Source of the DNA: a virus
DNA: 27,512 bases
IMG/VR virus record: IMGVR_UViG_3300044729_003954
Span: 1 to 27,512 of that record
Direction: 5' to 3' (one strand)
Below, in pieces: positions 14,828-22,593 of this stretch. The notes under the pieces were generated by a model, which was given only the letters and a program-made list of their open reading frames with translations, was not told the DNA's origin and ran no database searches. The translations under genes were made by a program, and so were the position numbers. Within the stretch, counting starts at the first letter, position 1. Every line of letters starts with the position of its first letter.

Positions 14828-14976
14828 TGGTTACCCTATTTTATATTTTATCTATCATATACTTCGTACAACTATATCTAATAGAAAACTTTAATCCTAT
14901 TGGCAAAGAATTTACAACTTTAACAATATTAGGTTTAGCTGCTATTTTAGTAAAAAAAGAAAGAAAACCATTATGA
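14824..14976 (+). CDS. 50-residue membrane protein between dCMP deaminase and nrdB
   Basis: A short ORF of 50 codons. It starts with ATGATG at 14824, overlaps the dCMP deaminase stop as ATGA, and ends by overlapping the nrdB start as ATGA. It therefore fills the gap exactly, as expected for a real gene. The product has a hydrophobic N-terminal helix (VTLFYILSIIYFVQLYLI), a polar loop around NFNPIGKEF, a second hydrophobic stretch (TLTILGLAAILV) and a basic tail (KKERKPL), so it is probably a two-helix membrane hairpin. No homologue recognised. The tail predicts a cytoplasmic C-terminus. Confidence 0.65.
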   Translation: MMVTLFYILSIIYFVQLYLIENFNPIGKEFTTLTILGLAAILVKKERKPL

Positions 14977-15944
14977 TATTCGACGAACAAATTTCCAGAA
15001 AACCCGACAATTATCCTTGGACCCAAGACTTTATAGAAGCTATGCATAATGGGTTCTGGACTCATCGCGAATTTAATTTTAGTAGCGATGTTCAAGATTT
15101 TAGAGTAAATTTAACAGAACAACAAAAACAGATTATTGTTAGAGCATTATCCACCATTGGTCAATTAGAAATTAGTGTAAAGAAATTTTGGGCCAAACTT
15201 GGTGATAATTTACCTCATCCTTCTCTTAATGATTTAGGTTACACAATGGCTCATGTGGAAGTTATTCATGGTGATGCCTACGAAAGACTTTTGGAGGTTT
15301 TAGGTATAGATGATAACTTTGAAAAAATTCTAGAATTAGATATTATCAAAGGCAGAGTGAATTACCTTCGTAAGCATTTGCATAAATTTCATCAAGACAA
15401 TAAAAAACAATTTATTTATTCTCTTATTCTATTTACTCTATTTGTTGAGAACATAGCATTATTTTCTCAATTTTATACTATTAGTTATTTTGGCAGATTC
15501 TTGAATTTGCTTAAAGACACAAATAAACAAGTTGAATATACTAGCAGAGAAGAGAATCTTCATGCTATGATAGGTATTAAAATAATCAATACCATCAAAC
15601 AAGAATATCCAGAACTGTTCGATAAAGAACTAGAAGATAAGATTATTCACGAGTCTAAAGAAGCAGTTAGATACGAATGTGAAATAATTGACTGGATTGT
15701 TAATGGCTATGCAGAAGAAAACTTAAACTCCGATCTTCTTAAAGAATTTATTAAAAATAGATTAAACGAATCACTAGATCAAATAGGATACGAACCGGTA
15801 TTCGATATTGATCAAAAATTGTTATCAAAAACACTGTGGTTTGATGAACAGATTCTTGGTAACAATATGACCGATTTCTTTCATTCTCGCCCCGTAGAAT
15901 ACTCTAAGAAAGCCCTATCGTTTGATATAGAGGCTTTGTTTTAA
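14973..15944 (+). CDS. nrdB: Class I ribonucleotide reductase, small (radical) subunit
   Basis: A 323-residue R2 protein holding the diferric-tyrosyl cofactor that starts NDP reduction to dNDP in the large subunit. Every expected ligand can be placed by comparison with E. coli R2: D42 (SSDVQDF), E96 and H99 (HVEVIHGDAY), the radical Tyr103 four residues after that His, E159 (LFVENIALF), E194 and H197 (SREENLHAMIG). The intact Tyr argues for a classical tyrosyl-radical enzyme, not a Tyr-less class Ic type. The acidic C-terminal tail (FDIEALF) is the usual docking peptide for the large subunit. It precedes nrdA by 28 bp. Confidence 0.95.
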   Translation: MIFDEQISRKPDNYPWTQDFIEAMHNGFWTHREFNFSSDVQDFRVNLTEQQKQIIVRALSTIGQLEISVKKFWAKLGDNLPHPSLNDLGYTMAHVEVIHGDAYERLLEVLGIDDNFEKILELDIIKGRVNYLRKHLHKFHQDNKKQFIYSLILFTLFVENIALFSQFYTISYFGRFLNLLKDTNKQVEYTSREENLHAMIGIKIINTIKQEYPELFDKELEDKIIHESKEAVRYECEIIDWIVNGYAEENLNSDLLKEFIKNRLNESLDQIGYEPVFDIDQKLLSKTLWFDEQILGNNMTDFFHSRPVEYSKKALSFDIEALF

Positions 15945-15972
15945 TCATTATTAATGGTTTATAGGACTTTAA

Positions 15973-17625
15973 ATGACAACGCAACCGTACTATTGGCTTA
16001 ATTCGCATAGTCGCTTATTCTTAGAAAGAGGATACCTTGAACAAGGTGTTTCTCCAGAAGATAGAATAAAAAGCATATCGCAAAACTCTGAGAGACTATT
16101 AAACATCCCGGGTTTTGCAGAAAAATTTGAACGTTATATGAGTTTAGGATTTTACTCATTGTCCACCCCAGTATGGACCAATTATGGCAATTCCCGAGGA
16201 TTACCGGTTAGTTGCTTCAATTCTCATATTGGAGATAGGATGGACAGTATCCTGTATAAAGTGGCCGAAGTTGGTATGATGAGCAAATTAGGGGGTGGTA
16301 CTAGTGGTTATTTTGGTGAGTTAAGATCACGAGGAGCAAGTATTAGCGTTGGTGGAGAAAGTAGCGGCCCTGTTCACTTTATGGAGTTGTTTGATAAAGT
16401 AGCAGATGTGATTAGTCAAGGATCAGCACGAAGAGGAAGTTTTGCAGCATATTTACCCGTAGAGCATCCTGATATAGAGGAATTTTTACAAATTCGTAAT
16501 GAAGGCCATCCTATTCAAAATATGAGTATTGGCGTTACCATCACTGATGAATGGATGAATAGTATGGTTGAAGGAGACAAACATAAAAGAAAAATTTGGG
16601 CTAAAATTATTCAAAAACGATTTGAAAGTGGATATCCATACATATTCTTTTATGATACTGTAAACAATAATGCTCCACAAGCTTATAAAGACAAGATTAT
16701 AAAAATAAATAGTAGTAATCTATGTTCGGAAATTACTTTAGCATCAGACGAAAATAATAGTTTTGTTTGTGTTCTAAGTTCTCTTAATCTGCTTCATTGG
16801 GACGAAATAATACAAACAGATGCGATAGAAACTCTTATATATTTCTTAGACAGTGTTAATCAAGAGTTTGTAAATAAAACAGAGAATATTCGTTTTATGA
16901 AGAGTGCCAGAAACTTTGCTCTAAATCATAGAGCATTAGGTATGGGGGTATTAGGATGGCATTCGTATCTTCAAAGCAAAATGATAAGTTTTGAAAGTAT
17001 GCAAGCTAAACTCATTAATGCTAATATGTGGCAAACTATTAGAGAACGATCAGACAAAGCATCAAAAGAATTAGCAGAAAAATTCGGAGAAGCTCCTATT
17101 CTCGAAGGATATGGTCGTAGAAACGTCACAACATTAGCCATCGCCCCTACAACTAGTAGTAGTTTTATATTAGGACAAGTTAGTCCTAGTATAGAGCCAT
17201 TGAATAGTAATTATTTTGTTAAGAATTTAGCAAAAGGGAAATTCACCTATAAGAATCCTCATCTAAAAGAAATTCTCAAAAAATATAATAAAAATGATGA
17301 AACAGTTTGGAAGAGTATCTTGGTTAAAGGAGGTTCTGTTCAGCATCTAAAGTTTTTATCTGATAACGAAAAAGAAGTATTTAAAACATTCGGCGAAATT
17401 AGTCAGAAAGAAATTATTATTCAAGCATCTCAAAGACAAAAATATATAGATCAGTCTCAATCTTTGAATCTAATGATTGGGCCAGACATACCACCAAAAC
17501 AAGTTAGTGATCTTCTCATAGAAGGATGGAAATTAGGAATCAAAACCTTTTATTATCAACGAAGTGCTAATCCAGCACAAGAATTAGCACGTAATATTTT
17601 AGCTTGTACAAACTGTGAATCTTAA
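15973..17625 (+). CDS. nrdA: Class I ribonucleotide reductase, large (catalytic) subunit, compact form
   Basis: A 550-residue R1 protein. The active site is complete: C81 (GLPVSCFNSHI) and C266 (SFVCVLSSLNL) are the redox pair; N249, C251 and E253 (SSNLCSEI) are the substrate radical site; Y527 and Y528 (TFYYQR) end the radical pathway from NrdB; C545 and C548 (LACTNC) are the C-terminal shuttle cysteines for thioredoxin/glutaredoxin. The N-terminal ATP-cone that gives dATP feedback in the usual roughly 750-residue enzyme is missing, so overall activity is probably not shut off by dATP. An AGGAC ribosome binding site precedes the ATG by about 6 nt. Confidence 0.95.
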   Translation: MTTQPYYWLNSHSRLFLERGYLEQGVSPEDRIKSISQNSERLLNIPGFAEKFERYMSLGFYSLSTPVWTNYGNSRGLPVSCFNSHIGDRMDSILYKVAEVGMMSKLGGGTSGYFGELRSRGASISVGGESSGPVHFMELFDKVADVISQGSARRGSFAAYLPVEHPDIEEFLQIRNEGHPIQNMSIGVTITDEWMNSMVEGDKHKRKIWAKIIQKRFESGYPYIFFYDTVNNNAPQAYKDKIIKINSSNLCSEITLASDENNSFVCVLSSLNLLHWDEIIQTDAIETLIYFLDSVNQEFVNKTENIRFMKSARNFALNHRALGMGVLGWHSYLQSKMISFESMQAKLINANMWQTIRERSDKASKELAEKFGEAPILEGYGRRNVTTLAIAPTTSSSFILGQVSPSIEPLNSNYFVKNLAKGKFTYKNPHLKEILKKYNKNDETVWKSILVKGGSVQHLKFLSDNEKEVFKTFGEISQKEIIIQASQRQKYIDQSQSLNLMIGPDIPPKQVSDLLIEGWKLGIKTFYYQRSANPAQELARNILACTNCES

Positions 17626-17643
17626 TATAAAGGATATTAAATT

Positions 17644-18009
17644 ATGGGTAATGTGTTTGAAGACCAAACCAAGTTTATGGTAGCCTGTGATCAAACAGTA
17701 TGCGAGTGGAATCAATCTCAATTTGATATGTATCACACTCTTATAAAAGAAGAAGTGTCGGAGCTTCAGGAGGCTATCAACAATATAGATAGAGTAGAAA
17801 TACTAGATGCCTTAATAGATATTATTGTGGTTACGGCAGGTGCTATAAATAGCACTGGTAGTAATGCTCAAGGAGCATGGGACGAAGTTATGAAAACGAA
17901 TTTTGCTAAAGTGGACCCTGTTACAGGAAAAGTAAAAAAGAGAGAAGATGGCAAAGTACTAAAACCAGAAGGATGGAAAGCTCCTGATCTTAAGTCGTTT
18001 GTAATATGA
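17644..18009 (+). CDS. MazG-like NTP pyrophosphohydrolase
   Basis: A 121-residue all-alpha protein with the MazG/HisE-type metal site: KEEVSELQEAI (35-45) provides E36, E37 and E40, and VEILDALIDII (51-61) provides E52 and D55, matching EExxE...ExxD. The C-terminal NFAKVDPVTGKVKKREDGKV and then LKPEGWKAPDL resembles the substrate-side tail of phage dUTPase/dCTPase-type members. It would hydrolyse a (d)NTP to (d)NMP and PPi, sanitising or balancing pools beside ribonucleotide reductase. AAAGGA nine bases upstream supports the start. It comes 18 bp after nrdA, in the same block. Confidence 0.85.
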   Translation: MGNVFEDQTKFMVACDQTVCEWNQSQFDMYHTLIKEEVSELQEAINNIDRVEILDALIDIIVVTAGAINSTGSNAQGAWDEVMKTNFAKVDPVTGKVKKREDGKVLKPEGWKAPDLKSFVI

Positions 18010-18013
18010 TATA

Positions 18014-18025
18014 TGGTGTATATTA
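18014..18025 (+). promoter_or_regulatory. Candidate promoter motif TGGTGTATATTA (copy 2)
   Basis: This is an exact copy of the 12-mer at 3547-3558, again in a relatively long (58-bp) non-coding gap, here upstream of phoH. Its 3' part runs into an inverted repeat (18019-18044). If it is a promoter it would drive the phoH-to-replication block separately from the nucleotide genes. The -35/-10 or phage sigma type cannot be assigned from two copies. Confidence 0.35.
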
Positions 18026-18044
18026 ATATGTCGTTATTAATATA
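18019..18044. promoter_or_regulatory. AT-only inverted repeat between the MazG-like gene and phoH
   Basis: A perfect 10-bp inverted repeat: TATATTAATA, the loop TGTCGT, then TATTAATATA. It can be extended by a G-T and a T-A pair (18017-18046). It could be a weak hairpin ending the upstream transcript, or an operator or dimer site overlapping the candidate promoter at 18014. There is no G/C in the stem and no following T-run, so an ordinary intrinsic terminator is unlikely. Confidence 0.4.
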
Positions 18045-18067
18045 TAACTTATTATAAAGGGCATAAC

Positions 18068-18805
18068 TTGAGAAAGAAAAAAAATGGTAGCACTAGAAAA
18101 GAAAAAATCATTGATCTCACAAATTCGCCCCTTAATCAAGATAATACAAGACTATCATCTAGGAATAGATTAAAGCCAAGAACAGAAAATCAAAAAGAAT
18201 ATATACGATCTATCATAGAAAATACTATTACTTTTTGTCAAGGTAGTGCCGGTAGTGGCAAAACTCATTGCGCTGTTGGCTTAGCCTTAGAACATTTATT
18301 AGAAGATAAAATCAAAAAAATCATAATAACCAGACCAGTTGTTGAAGCAGGAGAAAAAATAGGTTACCTTCCAGGCAAATATGAAGAAAAATTATTTCCT
18401 TATCTATTACCTATAGAAGATGAGATAAATTATTTTATTGGTCCAGCATTAAACGCAACTCTTAAATTAAATAATAAGATAGAAATTGTTCCTTTGGGAT
18501 TTATGAGAGGAAGAAATTTTCATGATTGTTTTATAGTAGCAGACGAATGCCAAAACGCTTCCTATGAACAACTAAAAATGCTATTGACAAGAATTGGTCA
18601 AAACAGTAAAATGGTATTAACTGGAGATGTTTCGCAATCAGATCTTGCTAGACATTTACAGGGTGGTTTTCATGAAATGATAAAAAATTTATCGGATGTA
18701 GATGGTATAGGTATCGCTACATTAACTGATCATGATATCATTCGTAATCCTATTATAGCTAAAATTTTAGCAAAACTAGATAATTATGAACAAGGCAGAA
18801 AATAG
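18068..18805 (+). CDS. phoH: PhoH-like ATPase
   Basis: A 245-residue P-loop protein. RTENQKEYIRSI precedes the Walker A CQGSAGSGKTH (GSAGSGKT at 59-66). IIITRPVVEAGEKIGYLPG (85-103) is the diagnostic PhoH block, FIVADECQNAS (155-165) is Walker B, and VLTGDVSQSDL is sensor/motif III. The start is a TTG at 18068: AAAGGG lies about 7 nt upstream, and no in-frame ATG occurs before the Walker A motif, so a non-ATG start is needed. PhoH is common in phages of aquatic bacteria; proposed roles in RNA metabolism or phosphate response are unsettled. The stop overlaps the HNH gene by 20 bp. Confidence 0.92.
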   Translation: MRKKKNGSTRKEKIIDLTNSPLNQDNTRLSSRNRLKPRTENQKEYIRSIIENTITFCQGSAGSGKTHCAVGLALEHLLEDKIKKIIITRPVVEAGEKIGYLPGKYEEKLFPYLLPIEDEINYFIGPALNATLKLNNKIEIVPLGFMRGRNFHDCFIVADECQNASYEQLKMLLTRIGQNSKMVLTGDVSQSDLARHLQGGFHEMIKNLSDVDGIGIATLTDHDIIRNPIIAKILAKLDNYEQGRK

Positions 18806-19373
18806 TAAGTGTTTATTATTAAATGCTGATTATTCACCATTAAGAATTATTAGTTGGCAAAAAGCTATTATTTGGTCTATAAAATATGAGGATAATCCAA
18901 CTTTTAAGATAGAAATTATTGAATATTATAAAGACAAATATATTCAAGGAACTAATGATAAACAATTTAAAGTTCCATTAGTGGCAAAAACGCAAAAATA
19001 TTTCAACATTCATAATAGATCATTAAAATTTTCTAGAAAAAATCTATTTATCAGAGACGATCATACTTGTCAGTATTGTGGATTAAGATTTAATCATAAC
19101 GAATTAACTTATGATCATGTTATTCCAAAAAGTCAATTTCATCCTAATAAAAAGGATGCTACTAATTGGCTAAATATAGCAACCGCTTGTGTTAAATGTA
19201 ATAGGAAAAAATCAAATAAAACGCCCGAACAAGCTAATATGAAATTACTGAATGTTCCTAAAAAACCATTTTATGAGCCAAGATACTTGCCGCTAGCAAA
19301 AGAACTTCCTACTATATATAGTAGTGATTCAGACCAAAAAGAATGGATAAAATATATAGATGGCTATTTTTAA
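18786..19373 (+). CDS. HNH endonuclease family protein
   Basis: A 195-residue protein. The N-terminal CLLLNADYSPLRIISWQKAI (9-28) is the conserved leader of bacterial HNH proteins of the V-L-N-A-x-Y-x-P-L type. The nuclease core is RDDHTCQYCG (C95, C98), LTYDHVIPKSQF (D110, H111), NWLNIATACVKCNRKKSNKT (C135, C138; N130 and N139), so the beta-beta-alpha metal site and the structural zinc are complete. This resembles the cellular or phage-packaging-type HNH family more than an intron homing enzyme, and there is no interrupted gene nearby. Processing or nicking of phage or host DNA is the likely role. It overlaps phoH and the next gene. Confidence 0.85.
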   Translation: MNKAENSKCLLLNADYSPLRIISWQKAIIWSIKYEDNPTFKIEIIEYYKDKYIQGTNDKQFKVPLVAKTQKYFNIHNRSLKFSRKNLFIRDDHTCQYCGLRFNHNELTYDHVIPKSQFHPNKKDATNWLNIATACVKCNRKKSNKTPEQANMKLLNVPKKPFYEPRYLPLAKELPTIYSSDSDQKEWIKYIDGYF

Positions 19374-19767
19374 TACAAATCGATCTACTTCTAATGAAGA
19401 TAAATTTTATTGTTTATTAGGACTCGAAGACTATCTTGATGATGATGGATATCCAAGATTAAACAACGAGAATATGTCAAATGCTGTTGCTAAAATAGTA
19501 TTTTCTAAAAAACCAAAACATTTTACCGATAATGATAAATCTTATGGTAGATATTACATTAAATTGGATCCAAATTCAAAAATTTTCAATCCTAAGAAAA
19601 TTCTATCTTCTATAGAAGAAAAAAATTCTTTATCATTTATTAATAGCATATGTAAAAGCGAATGGGATTTTAAAGAGGTCACCCCACAAGTATTTCAAAA
19701 ATACATAACTTTTCTAAAGACAAAAAATCTATCTTGGCTAAAAGATGCTCAAAGAGACCTAAAATAA
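19360..19767 (+). CDS. Unknown protein, paralogue of 20465-20857
   Basis: A 135-residue protein with no recognised family. It aligns by eye over its last 90 residues with the product of 20465-20857: AKIVFSKK against AKILYKDN, YYIKLDPNSKIFNP against YQIKVSNNNQLFNP, SLSFINSICK against SYSFLHNVVR, FQKYITFLKTKNLSWLKDAQRD against FSFYLNFLLTGNSAWLIKAERE. The shared core looks alpha/beta with an amphipathic C-terminal helix ending in a charged A-x-R. It overlaps the HNH gene by 14 bp. Function unknown; two family copies among small genes may form a heterocomplex. Confidence 0.7.
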   Translation: MAIFNTNRSTSNEDKFYCLLGLEDYLDDDGYPRLNNENMSNAVAKIVFSKKPKHFTDNDKSYGRYYIKLDPNSKIFNPKKILSSIEEKNSLSFINSICKSEWDFKEVTPQVFQKYITFLKTKNLSWLKDAQRDLK

Positions 19768-19770
19768 ATC

Positions 19771-20112
19771 ATGCCGACCTACACATACATATGCAACTCC
19801 TGTTCCAAAAAATTTGAACTATTTTTTTATATTAAAGACTATATAGCTTCTCCAAAATGTAGTTTGTGTAACAGTAAACAAACAGAAAGAAGTTATGCTG
19901 ATGATGTATCAAGCATTCAAGGATCTATTAAAAAACATGATAGTGAACTAAAAACCATCGGGGATTTAGCTAATAGGAATAGAGACAGACTGAGCGATGA
20001 CCAAAAACAAACCCTTTATTCAAAACATAATTCATATAAATCAACAAACGATAATGTTTTACCAAAAGGTATGAATAGAATAAAAAAACCACCAAAAACG
20101 AAATGGACTTAA
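19771..20112 (+). CDS. FmdB-type zinc-ribbon protein
   Basis: A 113-residue protein. Residues 1-45 are a classical FmdB/CxxC_CxxC_SSSS putative regulatory zinc ribbon: MPTYTYICNSCSKKFELFF, a spacer and PKCSLCNSKQTERSY, giving two C-x-x-C knuckles (CNSC, CSLC). The remaining 65 residues are polar and charged (DSELKTIGDLANRNRDRLSD) and end in a basic tail (RIKKPPKTKWT). Phage proteins of this type are common and are usually thought to bind nucleic acid or assist transcription, but no function is established. It sits 3 bp after the previous gene. Confidence 0.75.
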   Translation: MPTYTYICNSCSKKFELFFYIKDYIASPKCSLCNSKQTERSYADDVSSIQGSIKKHDSELKTIGDLANRNRDRLSDDQKQTLYSKHNSYKSTNDNVLPKGMNRIKKPPKTKWT

Positions 20113-20115
20113 CAT

Positions 20116-20484
20116 ATGGATAATCAGCCCTTACCATCTGGTACTGACTATGCAGACTTTTTAAGAAACCAAATAAAACAAATAACAGATGAAGAGTCTG
20201 TAAATCTATCAGAATATAAGTATATTTTTGACGATATAAATAAAATTAGAAAACAAACCAATGCTCAATACGAAATATTCATAAATATGACAGCAAATAT
20301 TATGGAAAATATAGAAGGCTCCGAATTTCCAGAACACAGAAACGTTTATGCTAATAATTATTTTATACCGGTGCCATCTGGAAACGACCATAATGAATAT
20401 GTAAAAATATTTTTTAATTACCTAGAAAACTGTATGCTAACATCAGCAGAGAAAGCAGAAGTCAATGGATCAAAATATAACTGA
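20116..20484 (+). CDS. Hypothetical protein
   Basis: A 122-residue, mostly helical, acidic protein with no recognised motif. The central YEIFINMTANIMENIEGSEF looks like an amphipathic helix, and PVPSGNDHNEYVKIFFNYLE another. It starts 3 bp after the zinc-ribbon gene and overlaps the next gene by 20 bp, so it belongs to the same transcript. Codon usage and composition match its neighbours. Confidence 0.65.
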   Translation: MDNQPLPSGTDYADFLRNQIKQITDEESVNLSEYKYIFDDINKIRKQTNAQYEIFINMTANIMENIEGSEFPEHRNVYANNYFIPVPSGNDHNEYVKIFFNYLENCMLTSAEKAEVNGSKYN

Positions 20485-20857
20485 AAATTTCATTTTTAAA
20501 CAAGACACAAATACAAAAAAAATATTACAAAATCAATATTTTTGTCAAAAAGAGTATGCTGATTTTATAGATGATAATAATTATGGTAGAACTATTTCTG
20601 AGAATTCTAATACATTAGCCAAAATCTTGTATAAAGATAATAATGCGTTTTATCAAATAAAAGTTTCAAACAATAATCAATTATTTAATCCAATATCAAA
20701 ATTGGACAGAGAACAAAGCTACAGTTTTCTACATAATGTTGTAAGACCAGCTAGTAAATTTGTATCTGTAAACTCTACCACATTTTCATTTTATCTAAAT
20801 TTTTTATTAACAGGCAATTCAGCTTGGCTGATCAAAGCAGAAAGAGAGAGGATGTAA
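20465..20857 (+). CDS. Unknown protein, paralogue of 19360-19767
   Basis: A 130-residue protein sharing the core of the 19360-19767 product (see that entry for aligned blocks). Its N-terminal 40 residues differ and contain QNQYFCQKEYADFIDDNNYG. The C-terminus ends NSAWLIKAERERM. It overlaps the previous gene by 20 bp and meets the next start as TAATG. No function assigned. The duplication, separated by a zinc-ribbon gene and an unknown gene, suggests local tandem duplication and divergence. Confidence 0.7.
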   Translation: MDQNITENFIFKQDTNTKKILQNQYFCQKEYADFIDDNNYGRTISENSNTLAKILYKDNNAFYQIKVSNNNQLFNPISKLDREQSYSFLHNVVRPASKFVSVNSTTFSFYLNFLLTGNSAWLIKAERERM

Positions 20858-21171
20858 TGGCAAAAATATCAAAAAATAATATTTACGCTATCAAATATTT
20901 ATTTTCTCAGAATTTTACAACAGAACAGATAGCTTCTGAAACCAATTTATCTGTTGAGAGTGTACAATCTGTGATAGAATCAGAAAATCTGATAAAGGTG
21001 AATCAACAACCGACAGCTAAAGATTTGATGATAACAAAAACTGCTGTTAAAAAAAATAACACCGTTGCTATTATGACACAAGAAGCATCTATGATGAACG
21101 ATCATAACAGATCAAAATTATCTAATCCGCAAAAGTCACCAGACCATATATTCAAACCGTTCACCAAATGA
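20857..21171 (+). CDS. Small helix-turn-helix-like protein
   Basis: A 104-residue protein from the ATG at 20857. An upstream non-ATG extension to 20824 is possible, but the ATG has a good AGAGAGG site (20846-20852) and a TAATG overlap with the preceding stop. Residues about 7-40 (YAIKYLFSQNFTTEQIASET then NLSVESVQSVIE) have the A-x-x-x-L-x3-N-x-T-x-x-I-A-x3-x-L-S spacing of a sigma-70-region-4/Trp-repressor-like HTH. The rest is polar. A DNA-binding or regulatory role is suggested; no family is assigned. The stop forms ATGA with the next gene. Confidence 0.6.
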   Translation: MAKISKNNIYAIKYLFSQNFTTEQIASETNLSVESVQSVIESENLIKVNQQPTAKDLMITKTAVKKNNTVAIMTQEASMMNDHNRSKLSNPQKSPDHIFKPFTK

Positions 21172-21590
21172 AATTCATATCTAGATACTCCAATAATAAG
21201 GAAGTATCTGCTGCCCAATATATCACAGAAATTATTTGTGAAAAAAAGGCAAAACTTGACAAAAAAGATATTCACTATAAATTTTGGCTAAATAAAGAAT
21301 GGTCTGCTTTTTATAGAAATCAGATTGCAACAGCAAATAAGTTAGTTAAACAATATAATCCTTTGGCTATAGTAAAAGCCTTACAAGATAGCAAAACCGT
21401 AAATACTTATTCGTTGCGAGCGCCCATGCTCAAACCTATTATAGAACATCATCAGAAAATCTTAGATTCACAAAACAAAGAATTTTCAAAAGATATAGAC
21501 AGATCATCTCATAAAAAATATAAAACAAACAATCATAAAAAATCTAATAATATACTTTCAAAACTAGAGGATATAGATAATGAGTCTTAA
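21168..21590 (+). CDS. Hypothetical basic protein
   Basis: A 140-residue, Lys-rich protein without a recognised domain. The middle (HYKFWLNKEWSAFYRNQIAT and ANKLVKQYNPLAIVKAL) is probably helical and aromatic-rich. The C-terminal 45 residues are low-complexity and strongly basic (SSHKKYKTNNHKKSNN) before an acidic end. It lies between an HTH-like gene and the recombinase gene, overlapping both (ATGA at its start, 11 bp at its end). A nucleic-acid-binding accessory role is plausible from charge and context only. Confidence 0.65.
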   Translation: MKFISRYSNNKEVSAAQYITEIICEKKAKLDKKDIHYKFWLNKEWSAFYRNQIATANKLVKQYNPLAIVKALQDSKTVNTYSLRAPMLKPIIEHHQKILDSQNKEFSKDIDRSSHKKYKTNNHKKSNNILSKLEDIDNES

Positions 21591-22593
21591 AGAAGATATA
21601 ATTAAAAATTTTGGAGACGATATTATATTATCAGGTAATTCACTGGTAGAAAAAAAGATACTCACTATTCCTATTAGTCCTGCTCTGGATATAGTTCTAG
21701 GCGGAGGAATACCAGAAGGTAGTTTTGTGATATTTACAGGACAACCTAAATGTGGAAAAACTTTATCCTCACTGGACTTTGCCACCACAGCACAAAAACC
21801 AGAATACCAAGGAGATCTTAAAAATCCCAGAGAAGTGTACTACCTAAATATCGAAGGTAGACTAAAACAAAGAGATTTATTGGGTATTAAGGGATTAGAT
21901 TTAACTCGATTTCATATTATAGGATCTCAACAGGGTAAGATTTTACATGCTGAAGAATATCTACAAATAGCAGAAAGAATTATTAATGAAATTCCTGGTT
22001 CGATAGTAATTATCGATTCTTATTCTGCGCTATGCACAGAAGCTGAAATCACCAGCGATATGGATAAAATGCAAAGAGCAGATGGTGCAAAATTATTAGC
22101 TAAATTCTGTAGAAAAGTTTCTAATGTTATTCCTGTAAATAAAAATATTGTGATTGGGATTACTCATTTGATGGGTAATCCAACAGGATATGGGGCAGAA
22201 TTTAAGGAGAAAAGCGGTCAAGGTATTGCGTATCAAACCGATATTAAACTACGAGCAAAAAGTTCTAAGCCATGGTCTTTAGGAGCAGACGATACTCAGA
22301 TAGGCCAAGAGGTTGAATGGCAAGTTATTTGTTCTGCTCTCGGTCCTCCTGGAGGAGTAGCAAAAAGCTTTATTCGCTATAACGAAGGTATAGATAAGCT
22401 CACAGAGCTTGTCAATTTGGCCTCAGACGTCGGAGTTATAAATAAAGGTGGAGCATGGTATACCATCAAAACCAGCAAAGACTCTCATAAATTTCAAGGA
22501 GCAGAAAAAACCAGAATATTTTTGATGGAAAATCCAGAAATAGCAAAAGAGGTCGAAGATTCTGTTAAAAGCCTGTTGGGTATTAAAAAGTAA
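21580..22593 (+). CDS. uvsX: RecA/UvsX-like recombinase
   Basis: A 337-residue RecA-fold ATPase. SPALDIVLGGGIPEGSFVIF leads to Walker A GQPKCGKT (54-61). VYYLNIEGR gives the catalytic Glu strand, SIVIIDSYSAL is Walker B, and IVIGITHLMGNPTGYG is the loop L1/sensor region where RecA and UvsX have an N/H after the strand. The C-terminal part (GVINKGGAWYTI) matches the RecA-type V-x-x-x-G-x-W-Y element. It lacks the long C-terminal domain of bacterial RecA. It would coat single-stranded DNA for strand exchange and recombination-dependent replication, and lies next to nuclease, helicase and primase genes. Gene symbol by functional analogy. Confidence 0.88.
   Translation: MSLKEDIIKNFGDDIILSGNSLVEKKILTIPISPALDIVLGGGIPEGSFVIFTGQPKCGKTLSSLDFATTAQKPEYQGDLKNPREVYYLNIEGRLKQRDLLGIKGLDLTRFHIIGSQQGKILHAEEYLQIAERIINEIPGSIVIIDSYSALCTEAEITSDMDKMQRADGAKLLAKFCRKVSNVIPVNKNIVIGITHLMGNPTGYGAEFKEKSGQGIAYQTDIKLRAKSSKPWSLGADDTQIGQEVEWQVICSALGPPGGVAKSFIRYNEGIDKLTELVNLASDVGVINKGGAWYTIKTSKDSHKFQGAEKTRIFLMENPEIAKEVEDSVKSLLGIKK

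Noticed and set aside
18786-19373. HNH gene as an intron or intein homing endonuclease
   Set aside because: The neighbouring genes (phoH, nrdA, nrdB, helicase) are uninterrupted, and the N-terminal leader fits a free-standing bacterial HNH family.
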